Origin: Viola odorata
Taxonomy: Eukaryota; Streptophyta; Magnoliopsida; Malpighiales; Violaceae
Length of the DNA: 64,000 nt
Reading direction: 5' to 3'
Assembly (NCBI GenBank): GCA_963691705.1
Contig: OY829545.1
Span: 56,398,192-56,462,191, forward strand
Positions within the stretch are counted from its first letter, which is position 1, and each line of letters opens with the position of its first letter. The notes under the pieces were generated by a model. The model was not told the origin of the DNA. It did no database searches and was given only the letters and a program-made list of their open reading frames with translations. This document shows positions 23,486 through 34,963 of the stretch, in pieces. The position numbers and the translations under genes were made by a program.

Positions 23486-25189
23486 TACGAACAGCCTGCA
23501 TCTTGCCCTAGACGATAACTAAGGCGCTTCGTGGGAGGCAACCCACGTTTCTTCCCTCATTTTCTCTTTATTTTATCTTTATTATTATTTTCTTTTCGTA
23601 TGCACTTGTTTGAGTTCCCTCTTTGCATTGAGGACAATGCATTGCTTAAGTGTGGGGAGGGACACTTATGTGTTTGTTTTGTGTTTTATTTTGGGCAATA
23701 TTTTCAATTTTTAGGATTTTGTGAACTTTGGTTTTCTGTAAATACCCTTTTGCTAAGCCTGCACTACCCCTGTTTTGAAAATCACCTTTGATGGAATGTA
23801 CAGAGTAGGCCCACTACACACAGACACTTCACCCACTGCACCAAAATCACTTGCACACCATACTGCCTATTAGCTCTTATGACTATGTCTTTCCCTAGCT
23901 GCTTGCAATCAATGTATTTTACCCTGTGAGTGTTTGAGCTTCCGTGCCACATTTTTTTTCCTGAGTGAATGCATGATTGTATACTAGCTGGATTTTCATG
24001 AGACCCCTAGGTAAAGGCACCATTAGACGTGGGAAAGCGATGAAGTGATTAGAAACTTTGCATTCTTCTTTCTTATCTTTTTTCTTGCTTTTATCATCTC
24101 GCCCTTACTGCTCAACTCTTTTTCACCACCTTTCTAACTATTTGAGCCATTCCTTTCTATTCTTAGCAGGTGAGAGATGTCCTCTGGCAGTAAGCAAGGT
24201 GGGGTAGAGAGAAACAACATCTTTAGTATGGGGGTATCGAACTGCAAGACCTGGAAGCTGAAAACAAAAGCGGATGTGAAGAACAGAAGTATAACATCAA
24301 CCCGCTAGATCAAGAGTCTGAAATCAGTAGTATGGCAAGCGACTACAGAACGCAAGAGAAATAAAACCTCTAGTGTGGGGATAATAGACAGTCAGATCTA
24401 GACGCTCAAACCAAGTCATTCAACGAGCGATATGGAAAAGAAGAGCTAGCCCGAGCCAAGTCGATTCGATGAAAATTTTTTCTACTCCAGTCCGACAGAT
24501 GAAAACAACTTGTACACGCTCCTTTTTGCTCTTCTTCTTCTTCAAAAAAAAATTCAAAAAAAAATTTAAGCAAAGGAGGAGTACAAATCAGAAGCGGAGC
24601 AAAGCATGAAGAAGACTAGAAAGACCGACAACACTGCAAGAAGAAGAAAATACCCCCACTATCCATCAACCCTCTTTGTCTTGCCCTCGCTGCTGCCAAC
24701 AGGAGGCTCTCTCACCACTTTGCCTTTTTCTAGCTAAGAAACCCTTTATCCTTCCTTCTCTCTCTTTTGAACCTTCTTCTCTCACATATTCTCTTGCTTA
24801 CCTTCTACAAAGTTTCTATGATCGTATGATTGCTCACGCATGTGTACTACGTACTCGAATCGCTATTGCAAATCTGGTTTTGTGCATCGTCATTCGCATT
24901 ATTGAGCGTATACACCTAACTCTGTTTCTGAGCGTGAGTGATAAACACTTTATCTTGTGAGGATTGCTTGCAACAGACTGACATAGGAAAACTATTCTTT
25001 TGGTTTCATTATTCCTTAAGAATAATGCAGAGTTCATCTAGGGAGGAGGGTGACGTACTGCTCGGTCGAGGCGTATGTAGCGACGATAAGTTATTCTGTG
25101 TGTTTTGGATAGAGGATGTTTATTCCAAACAAGGTGATGTTTTTACGTGTAATGCTCGAGGGCGAGCATTGGGGTAGTGTGGGGATGTT

Positions 25190-25522
25190 TGATATGATGT
25201 ATTTTGTGCACATTTTCTCTTCCTTTCCTAGCCTTTTTTGGATCTTGATGCTACTGATTAGTCTCTATTTCTTTACTTATTGCAGATTCAGGCTTTAGGA
25301 GAGGAAATTCCAGAAAGATTCATTATTTACTGGATTTTGGAGTATTTCGAGCGTCTAGGCCTAGCTGTTCATCGCTCGCAGGCCAGCTGCAGAAAATGGA
25401 AAGTGCGGAAAAGGAAATTTAATAAATCCAACTGATTCTCCGACTTCCCTTCTGTGTTCCCAGCTCAGCAAAGGCATAATTAAGGAAAACCTAGTTCTAT
25501 TAGACTTAGGACTTCTATTTTA

Positions 25523-25571
<49 letters not shown>

Positions 25572-26655
25572 CAATTAGGGTTTTAAAGGGAGGCTTTCTC
25601 TTCCGCCCTCTTTCTCTCTTCTTCTTCTTCTTCCACCTCTCTCTTCTTCCAGCAGCTTTTGGTAATATTCATGAGTTTTTCCCATTCTCTTCTTCTTTAA
25701 TTATGAAATTTATTTATTTTACTTTTTATGAGTAGCTAAATACCTTATTCTTGGTAGAAATCATCGAAGGTTGCTTAGGAAAGCCATGAGGTTGAATTGA
25801 AATTAATATACCACTGGTTTGTATTTATTTATTTAACATATTCTTGTCAAATCTACTAGGGTTGTTTCTAATCTGGCCAACTAGCTGCTAGACCTAGGCG
25901 ATTAAAGTCATCTATGTTGTTATAACTAACGCGTAGCTGCAGGGTAAAATAGAGAGTTGAGAGAAAAATAGTTGGGGGATTGATTTCATACTTTGAGTAA
26001 GTATATCCTAAATATTGTATAACCTTTTTGTTGGTGAGGTTCTTTGGGTATATTTGGGATTTGAGTTTGAGAGACAACCTGATGTGTTGTCGAGGCACAT
26101 TCAAATATAATAATAAAAACATGTTATCAAGTGCACAAGTAATCGGGTTCCTGGTCTCATTCAGCTGGGTTAAACGAGTAATTAGGGTAGTGCCTCGAGC
26201 GTACTGAGTGTCTTGCCCTAGACGTGTCTTACCTCCTCTTCATGGGCATCCGAGTATTGTCTCCATAAGCGTACTTTGGAGGATGGCGGACTGTCAAGGC
26301 TACCCCATAAGCGTACCTTGGGGTAACTTCTCTTACGAAGGTAAGCAGGGGACCTAAGCGTACCTGGTCCCTATAACACGTCTACCAGCCACGGGTAGAA
26401 GATCCTTGCACCAATGACCGACCAACCATAAATGCAACCGGAGATGGATTCCTACTAAGGACTCTCTCTCTATTCATTTCTTACTTGCTTTATTACCATT
26501 TGTTACTGTTTTGGTCTGTTTGCCCTAGTCACTCACGAAAGTCAGCGTCTACCCTTAGTCCATGTGTTCGACCCTGCTGCCACTATACACAATTTCTTGT
26601 GCACTTGATAACATGTTTTTATTATTATATTTGAATGTGCCTCGACAACACATCA
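25190..26655 (+). repeat. 3' LTR of Athila-type element 1
   Basis: Same termini as the 5' LTR but about 100 bp longer. It has a longer (AT)n run (about 25528-25566) and an inserted inverted segment at 25951-26139 that replaces about 20 bases found in the 5' LTR. Confidence 0.9.
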
Positions 26656-26784
26656 GGTTGTCTCTCAAACTCAAATCCCAAATATACCCAAAGAACCTCA
26701 CCAACAAAAAGGTTATACAATATTTAGGATATACTTACTCAAAGTATGAAATCAATCCCCCAACTATTTTTCTCTCAACTCTCT
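25951..26784. repeat. 189-bp inverted repeat spanning LTR end and flanking DNA
   Basis: Arms 25951-26139 and 26596-26784 are reverse complements by eye along their full length, with a 456-bp spacer. The right arm covers the last 60 bases of the 3' LTR plus 129 bases of the flanking Tnt1-like LTR. The left arm sits inside the 3' LTR. Identical predicted peptides on opposite strands are a by-product of this. Confidence 0.93.
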
Positions 26785-27230
26785 GTCTCCCTCTCTCAAT
26801 TGCCCTCGGTTGCAACTGATGTACCAATTCCATTTCCAAGTTGCATCTTATATAGACGGATGCAGTAGTATAAGCATTAATTGCTTGTCATGGAAAGTCA
26901 ACAAATCTGCTACACATGAATTAATTGGAGCCAATTAATTCAATTTTGGCTCTTGCCAAACCAATCTATCTTCTTCCACTCTCTCTTTTTCATTTTGGTT
27001 GCGTACACATCAACTTTCTTACTTTTAAATTTGTGCAGAAACTCCAAGTCACCAATTGTGGCTTGGACGGTGGCAGTAATTTGGTGTAGAAATTATGGTG
27101 TCGGCCTACCTACTTCCAGCTTCCTTTTCCAATTTGGACAATGAAAAAGTCCAATTTTACAGCATCCAATTAATTGCTCGACTCTATACGGAGCTGACAG
27201 TTGGGCAGCCAATATGAGTTGGACCCAATA

Positions 27231-27243
27231 ATTCTCCCCCTCC
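27231..27243 (-). other. Polypurine tract of the Tnt1-like element
   Basis: On the minus strand GGAGGGGGAGAAT abuts the 3' LTR, the expected site for plus-strand DNA priming. Confidence 0.75.
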
Positions 27244-27317
27244 AACTCATTTGGGACTGATCACCAACCCGGCGATCATACAATACTTTTCCAGCTTTTC
27301 CACCAGTAAAGATTTCG

Positions 27318-30300
27318 TTAACATATCGGAGTTGTTATCATCGGTATGAATTTTTTCAAGCTCCAATGATATCGAACATCAATATGCTTCGATCTTGAAT
27401 GGAACGTAGAGTTCTTCCCAAGGTGAATAGCACTTTGACTATCGCACAATAGTGTATACAAATCTTGCTTAAAACTAAGTTCTTGGACGAATTTATTCAT
27501 CCATAACATCTCCTTGCAAGCCTCAGTAGCAGTAATAAATTCTGCTTCAGTAGTAGAAAGTGCAACACACTTTTGTAATCTTGATTGCCAAGCCACAACT
27601 CCCCCTGTAAACTTAATCAAGTAACTAGATGTAGACTTGCGTGAATCCACATCACTAGCCATGTTTGCATCTGTGTAACCAATTAACTCAGGCTTGTCAC
27701 TTCCAAAATAAAGACACATTTTGGAAGTACCACGAAGATATCGTAAAATCCATTTTACCGCTTCCCAATGAGCTTTTCCGGGATTTGAGAGATATCAACT
27801 GACAACACCAACTGCATGTGCAATGTCAGGCCTTGTACACACCATTGCATACATCAAGCTTCCAACTGCTGATGCATATGGAACTTTCTTCATCTCTTCT
27901 TTCTCTTTATCAGTGGAGGGGCATTGATTGGTGCTCAATTTGAAATGAGTAGCTAAAGGAGAGCTAACCATTTTTTACTGCTCTATATGGAACCTCTGCA
28001 AAACTTTCTCAATGTAATTCTCCTGTGTTAAGTACAACTTCTTTGTACTTCTTTCTCGACTGATTCTCATACTAAGAATCTATTTTGCTGGCCCTAAGAA
28101 TTTCATGGCAAAAGACTTACTTAACTGTTTCTTCAACTCCTCAATTCTAGAAGCACTCTTGCTTAACAATCAACATGTCATCAACATAAAGTAAGAGAAC
28201 AATAAAATCATCACCATGGAACTTCTGGAAAAAAACACAGTGGTCAGAAATAGTCTTGGTGTAGCTTTGCTCACCCATAAATGACTCGAACTTTTTATAC
28301 CACTCTCTCGATGCCTGTTTCAAGCCATAAAGACTCTTCTTCAACTTGCACATATAATCCTCTTTTCCATTCTCCTGAAAGCCTTCAAGTTGCTCCATGT
28401 AAATCTCTTCTTCTAGATCACCGTGCAGAAAAGCTGTCTTGATATCCATCTACTCAATTTCCAAGTTAAGACTTGTTGCTAAACCAAGCACAACACGGAT
28501 AGATGACATTTTCACTACAAGAGAAAATATCTCTTCAAAATCAACCCCTTTCCGCTAATTGAATCCTTTTACGACCAGTCTGGCTTTGTACCGGGGAAGT
28601 GAGGTCTGCTCTTCTTACTTGATTCGATACACCCACTTATTTTTCAAAGCCCTCTTTCCTTTTGGTAATTTTACCAACTCAAATGTATGGTTTTCATGCA
28701 AGGATTTCATCTCATCTTGCATGGCATCAAACCATTATTCCTTCTAGTCTCCTTCCACTGCTTCCTCAAAGCACTCTGGTTCTCCCCCTTCAGTCAGCAT
28801 CACGTAGTCCTGGGGAGAATATCTAGTGGAAGGTTGTTTGACTCTGGTTGACCTCCTGAGAGGAGCGTCCACTACTGCTGGTTGATCAGGATCAGGAATA
28901 TTAGCATTTTCCATACCCATCTAATCATTTTGTACTTCGTTCCCAGCAGACACTGGCATCGGAGGAACTATATTAGATTTAGCAAAACTGCCACCTCTGT
29001 CTGGAACTATATTAGATCTATGGTTTGATCTTCCATGAATACCACATCACGACTTCTGATGAGTTTATTTTCAATAGGATCATACAACCTATAACCAAAC
29101 TCATCCAAGTCATAACCCACAAAAACACATTGTTTTGTCTTTGTGTCAAGTTTGGATCTCTCATCTTGTGGGATGTCCACAAACGCTTTACACCCCAAAA
29201 CTCGAAGATAACGATATGAAACATTTTTCCTCGTTCTGATGCATTTCAGCTTCTTCCCAGATTCTCTCTCTACCATGGCATGAAACTGCTTGAACACATC
29301 AAGCACTTGATTTTTATGCTTCAAGGTGTAAGTCCACACCTTCCTCGAGTGATCATCTATGAATGTCACAAAATAGAGAGAACCACCAACTGTCCTTGTC
29401 TTCACAGGACCACATAGATAAAAATGCACTAGCTCTAGCGCATCTTTTTTCTTGTCAGAAGCATGCATCTTGAATGCAACTCTATTCTGCTTTTCTGCTA
29501 AATAGTGAGAACACTTCTCCAATTGCCCGCCTTTTAACTCAGGATGCATATTTTGCTTGGTGAGCATTGCCATGCCTTTCTCGCTCATGTGGCCAAGTCT
29601 CTTGTGCCACAACTCAGTTATACTCTTACTCTCCGCTGCATTAATTATGTCGTTGGAAAGCGTAGCCTGCATCACGTACAACTTCAGACATTTCTTACAT
29701 CTTGCCACGATCAGTGAACTTTTTGTAAGTTTCCATTGACCATCAGAGAAAGTGTTACAGTAGCCTTCATCATCCAGCTTGCCAGTGGAAATTAAATTCA
29801 GTCGGATGTTAGGAACATGCTTTACATCCTTAAGAATCAATCTTCCACCATTTGGAGTCACCAGACACACATCTCCAAAACCGACTACCTCAGCAACACC
29901 TTCATTACCCATTCTTACAACTCTAAAATTTCCTGGAGTGTAAGTTGCAAAGAGATTTTTGTTGAAGGTGACATGAGTGGTAGCACCGCTATCGATCACC
30001 CAACTAGAATCATGATCAATAGTGTTCAACACATCAACATAGTCATACAGAAGTAGAAAATCTTCTTCAGCGACTGCAATCCTTTCATCGGAGTTACCAT
30101 CCTCCTTTTTCTCATCTCTGTCACCTTTATTCTCTCTCTTCCACTTCCAGCAGTTCTTCTTGATATGTCTCTTTTTGCCACAAAAGTGACATGCAACATC
30201 TGCAAATCTTCCTCTGGATTTGCTTCTACCGTGTGCTTTATTTATGTAACTCTTGTGGTTACTTCTCTCTCTGGATTCACTTACTAAGACGTCTGACTGT

Positions 30301-30857
30301 GAAGAAGAACCTGTTGCTATTCTTCTTTTCTCTTCGTTTATAAGACGAACCTTTACAGAACCAATGGTAATGATATCATCAGGACTCGAGTTTGATACAA
30401 ATGTTCTGAAGGTTTCCCAAGACTCTGGCAGAGTGCCAAGAAGTGTCAAGCCTTGCACCTCATCATCAAACTTTATTCCGATCATAGCCAGCTCATTCAT
30501 GATTCCTTGAAAACTATTCACGTGATTTGTCATTGAAGCTCCATCCTGATACTTTAGACTTATCATTTGCTTGATCAAGATCATCTTGTTGTTGCCGGTT
30601 TTACTAACATACAACTCTTCCAGTTTCTTCCACAATGAACGAGCATGTGTTTCCTCACTGATGTGATTCAACACGTTTAACTCCATCCATTGTCTGATAA
30701 AACCAAACACTTGTAAGTGTAGTATAGACCAATCCTCGTTCTTCATGGCTTCTGGTTTTTCATCAGCAAATACTAGAAGATGATAATTCTTCAAGTATAA
30801 CAGATCCTTCATTTTTAATTTCCAGACGGGATAATTTGGGTCGTCTAAATAGATCAT
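27318..30857 (-). pseudogene. Gag-Pol of the Tnt1-like Copia element, decayed
   Basis: A 616-residue ORF (29007-30857) starts in Gag (WKLKMKDLLYLKNY..), has a CCHC-type knuckle CHFCGKKRHIKKNC, the protease site WVIDSGATTHV, and the integrase zinc region WHKRLGHMS..CSHY, whose last Cys is now Tyr. The integrase core starts (LCGPVKTRTVGGSLYFVTFIDDHSR), but sequence then jumps from KLKCIRT to RYLRVLGCKAF, so the later catalytic Asp and Glu are deleted. Reverse transcriptase survives as a separate stretch at 28147-28449 (MDIKTAFLHGDLEEEIYMEQ, LLYVDDML) and RNase H at 27318-27719 (YTDANMASDVDSRKSTSSY, STTEAEFITA). Stops and frameshifts separate these, so no polyprotein can be made. Confidence 0.92.
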
Positions 30858-30905
30858 CTAGGAAGTATTGACATCCATTGTTCAAAGTAGAATAAAAGAA
30901 CACCC

Positions 30906-30917
30906 GCTCCGCTACCA
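30906..30917 (-). other. Primer binding site of the Tnt1-like element
   Basis: Minus strand TGGTAGCGGAGC, two bases inside the 5' LTR end (CCTAACA). It differs from the usual Copia initiator-Met site TGGTATCAGAGC at three positions. The Sirevirus-like element at 41.6 kb carries the same 12 bases. Confidence 0.75.
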
Positions 30918-31039
30918 CTTGTTAGGAAAAATCTCCCACTTAGGATCGAATAGAAAAATAAAATAAATACACGACACCGAGAATTTACGTGAAAAATCTC
31001 AAACGAGGAAAAACCACGGGACAGATATGAGAATTTTAC

Positions 31040-32342
31040 TGATAGAGCATTTTATGTCCATAATTCCGCCCTCTTTTGTATGCCTTTTTAGATCATGATG
31101 CTACTTATGTTGCTGTGTTTATTCACTTTTTGCAGATCTGGGCAAATTAAGAGGAAAATACGAAAAGGAACGTTTTCTATCACTTTCTGGATGCATTGGA
31201 GCAGCTAGGCCGAGCAGCTGGACGTTCGCGGAAGGCAGCAGTGTCCTAACAAGAAAAGGAAACAAGCACATTAAAGGAAAATATCGGATCTGCTCAATTA
31301 ATGCTCCAGAAGTCCCAATCGCAGTAGAAGTCCTATGGGGAGTTGAATTCCAATCGGATTAGGAGTTTTATTTGTAATAATTCTATAAATACTTTTAGTA
31401 ATTAGGGTTTGAGGAGGGCTCTCTCTTCCGCCTCTTCTTCTCTTCCCCCTCTCTTCTTCTTCTTCTTCTTTATCTTCTCTTCTATTTTAATTATGCAATT
31501 TATTTATTTATTTATTTTTACTTTTAATATGTGCGGCTAAGTTTTCTTGTTCTTGGTAGGAATCATCGAAGGTTGCTTAGGAACGCCATGAGGTCGAATT
31601 GATATTAATATACCACTGGTTTGTATTTATTTGTTTAACGAATTCTTGTCAAATCTACTAGGGTTGTTTCTAGTCTGGCCAACTAGCTGCTAGACCTAGC
31701 CGATTAAAGTCATCTTTGTTGTTATAACTAACGCGAAGCTGCAGGGTAAAGTAGACAACCACACTGGTCCTGACTGGAAACCTGGTATCCCCCAGTTGGG
31801 TTAAACGAGTAATTAGGGTAGTGCCTCGAGCGTACTGAGTGTCTCGCCCTAGACGTGTCTTACCTCCTCTTCATGGGCATCCGAGTATTGTCTCCATAAG
31901 CGTACCTTGGAGGACGGCGGACTTTCAAGGTTATCCCATAAGCGTACCTTGGGGTAGCTTTTATTACGAAGGTAAGCAGGGGACCTAAGCTTACCTGGTC
32001 CCTATAGCGCGTCTACCAGCCAGGGGTAGAAGATCCTTGCACCGATGACTGGCCAACCATAAATGCAACCGGAGATAGATTTCTACCGAGGACCCTTTCT
32101 CTATTGATTTCTTACTTATTTTATTACTGTCTGTTATTACTTTCTTAGTTTATAATTAGATTAATCAACACTCTCAAAACCCCCATTTGTTACTGTTTCG
32201 ATCTGTTTGCCCTAGTCACACATGAAAGTCAGCGTCTACCCTTAGTCCCTGTGTTCGACCCTGCTTCCACTATATACAATTTATTGTGCATTTGATAGTA
32301 GGTTTTTATTATTATATTTGTATGTGCTTTGACAACACATCA
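31040..32342 (+). repeat. 5' LTR of Athila-type element 2
   Basis: Very similar to its 3' partner along its length. The main difference is about 30 bases (ataattagattaatcaacac..) present here near 32150 and missing from the 3' LTR. Confidence 0.92.
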
Positions 32343-32345
32343 AAA

Positions 32346-32364
32346 TGGCGCCGTTGCCGGGGAC
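32346..32364 (+). other. Primer binding site of Athila-type element 2
   Basis: TGGCGCCGTTGCCGGGGAC, complementary to the 3' end of plant tRNA-Asp, three bases after the LTR. Confidence 0.88.
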
Positions 32365-32609
32365 AAACGGTACTGGTTTCTTTCTTTTGTTTGTGTGAGC
32401 AGGACATCTAGATCGCTTAAGCTCGAGATCACTAGAACAGAGAGCAGACTCAGAAGACAGGCCAGGAAACCATCCACTGACACCGGAGAATTTTCTACCC
32501 CAGTCCTCGAAAGAACCCTCTCTACCCTAGACAATCTCGAACTCCTTTCTGCGTCCAGACCTAGACGCTGAAAACATCATCACCAAACCCCCTCCCCAAA
32601 TTCCCCAAC

Positions 32610-34963
32610 ATGGCCAACACCGAAGACATTTGTGTTGCTTCTATAGAACGACATCTCGCCATCCTCACTGGTATGATTCAAGTTTTAGCCGCAAGACAGC
32701 CTGTCCAAGGCAAGACACACGGATTTCACAACTTTACCAACCATCCGACTAACGCATACCCATATGAATTCCAAGTTAATGCGGTCGGTAATTATAACGG
32801 AGCTCCCTGGCAGTTTGATCATATTACCAACAATTATGACCAAGGACAACATCATCCTAACCAAAGTTGGTATGATCCGCAACCGGCTTGGCCTAGTCGG
32901 TCATCGCAGCAGTACCAGTATCCAAACCAGAAGCAGTACCCTAGCCAGTCACCGCAGCAGTACGTGTACCCCAATCAGCAGCACCAATACCAAGCTCCAC
33001 AAGGGCAGATGGGACCCCCTCCCCTAGATGATGAGGAACCTAGTTTACGACATCTTGTTGTTGAGATGAACAAACAATTGGATGTCTTATCTGCAGAGAT
33101 GAAGGAGATACAAAACCAAAGATGCCTGCCACCTCAACCAGAACTCAACCCGCTGCATACTGTCTGTGCCATGACACTTCGAAGTGGTACAGAAATGCCA
33201 TCCCGCGAGCTGCCTGCCCTAGATGCTGAGCTACCTGAACCCATGCCCGAACCAAAAGAAGCAAAGGTGGATGTAATGAAGTAGAAGCGTGTCTACCATG
33301 CTAGAAGACACGACTCCCCACGAGAGGTTGAGGAAAATCCAGAATTTAGTGATGATTTCATCTTGAAAGTGCTTGAGCCTCCCTTTCCTCAACGATTGAT
33401 CAAGTCTAAAAAAGATGGGGAGGATCGTGAAATTTTTGACATGTTTAGAAAAGTCCAAGTCAATATTCCTTTGCTGCAGGCTATTAAAAACATTCCTCGC
33501 TATGCTAAATTTTTGAAAAATTGGTGTGCTAACAAATGTAACATGGTAGGTGTGAAACAGATTAGCATAGGTGGGAACGCCTCAGCCACGATCCAACGAA
33601 AGCTTCCACCCAAGTGCAAGGATAAAGGTATGTTCTCCCTTCCCTGCAAAATGGTACTTCTGACATTGGTAGAGCTATGTGCGATTCTGGTGCAGGTATC
33701 AATGTCTTGCCCTTGACGATATACAACAGTCTTGACCTTGGACCTCTCTGCCCCACCAAGACCACGATCCAGCTAGCGGATAGATCTGTCATCCAGCCAG
33801 AGGGGGTTATTGAAGATGTCTTGGTCCAAGTTGGAGATTTCATCTACCCAACCGACTTCTACGTGATTGACATGGAGGATGGGCATTCTACCAAGGCCTC
33901 CGATATGCTGCTTGGACGACCCTTCCTCCGGACCGCAAGAGCAAAGATTGATGTCCACGACGTCTCCGTCACTATTGAATTTGATGGCGAAACTATCAAG
34001 TTCAATATGACTGGCGACATGAGACACCCCATTGATTTTTCTAGCGTAAACTCTGTTAATATTGTTGCCCCTATTGCAACTAATGTTTCTGAACTTGCTA
34101 CTGATGATTCTTTGCAGCTTGCCTTAGATAGGAGTATCCCGCCCGCAGCACTGGACCCCTTGGCCTTGACGCTTGCGACTCCACTTGAGTTGCATGAAGT
34201 CGTCACTGATTTGGAAGAGCATTCTGTTATCCCTCCTCCTCCTGTTATCTCCTCTCTTCCAATTGATCATGCTAAGCTTCCACCATCTCTTTTGCAGGAC
34301 CCAAAGTTGGAGTTGAACAGCTTGCCCTCGCACCTCAAGTACGCCTACCTTGGCGAGCATAATACATTCCCGGTGATCATCTCTAGCGAGCTTGATCCTG
34401 CTGTGGAGTGTGAACTGGTGTCCACACTCAAAGGATACCGCGAGGCCCTTGGATGGACATACATTGATGTCAAGACACTCTCACCAACCCTAGGCGCTCC
34501 TCAACTAGCTCCGGCAGCCTTTGTACCCACTCCCGCTGCCCCCAACACCATGGCAGTAACTCCAATCGTCACCACGACTGCTCCCATCGCCACAATGACC
34601 CCTGCCCCTACTGCTGCCGCCACTGCCGTGACCAGCAAGGGCAAGACGCTGAATGCTCACCTAGCTTTATGGACTGCCAATGACACGACCAACACAGTAG
34701 CTCATCACGATAAGTTGCTCTATCCTAAGACATTTGAAACTGGACAGAAAGTTTTACTTTACAATTCTCGTCTTAGGCTCTCTTCCAGCAAATCGCAGTC
34801 TCGGTGGACCGGCCCTTACCTTGTCACACAGGTGTATGATCCTGGTGTAGTTGCTATTCAGAGTATAGACACGGGCATCATTTTTCACGTGCAGGACCAC
34901 AGATTGGAGCTGTTCCACGAGGGTTTCCATTCCCCCATGGGGGATCCACCTGACCCGAACTGA
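32610..34963 (+). pseudogene. Gag-tail/protease/integrase-tail ORFs of Athila-type element 2
   Basis: A 224-residue Gag-like ORF (32610-33284) begins MANTEDICVASIERHLAIL and has a Gln/Tyr/Pro-rich middle (QQYQYPNQKQYPSQSPQQY). It lacks the large capsid core expected of Athila Gag. A second ORF (33363-33716) and a third (33677-34963, 428 residues) overlap through a one-base shift near 33655. The third starts at the protease active site MCDSGAGINVLPLTIYNSL and runs through LLGRPFLRTARAKIDVHD to LKYAYLGEHNTFPVII and YREALGWTYIDVKTLSP. It then goes directly into a Thr/Ala/Pro linker (about residues 275-345) and the integrase tail GQKVLLYNSRLRLSSSK. Polymerase and integrase cores are missing. The long open third frame could still be translated. 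Confidence 0.88.

Larger units (their letters stand above)
19532..26655 (+). mobile_element. Athila-type Ty3/Gypsy element 1, non-autonomous
   Basis: LTRs 19532-20899 and 25190-26655, a primer site, degraded gag/protease sequence, no reverse transcriptase, RNase H or integrase core, and a 1.7 kb 3' non-coding tract with repeated tgtgggga purine runs ending just before the 3' LTR. It lies in the left LTR of the Tnt1-like element. The flanks are acaat on the left and ggttg on the right, so no target duplication remains; comparison with the uninterrupted order in the other LTR (gtacaataggttg) indicates a few bases were lost. The 3' LTR contains a 189-bp inverted segment. Confidence 0.9.
19390..27230 (-). 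repeat. Left LTR of the Tnt1-like element (split)
   Basis: This is the 3' LTR in element orientation. It consists of 19390-19531 and 26656-27230 around the first Athila-type insertion. The second piece carries ggttgtctctcaaactcaaa and the tail gacccaata, matching the right LTR closely. Confidence 0.9.

Noticed and set aside
25868..26122. Minus-strand ORF whose first 57 or so residues equal those of a plus-strand ORF at 26562-26819
   Set aside because: Not a duplicated gene. Both are translations of the two arms of the 189-bp inverted repeat in LTR and flanking DNA.
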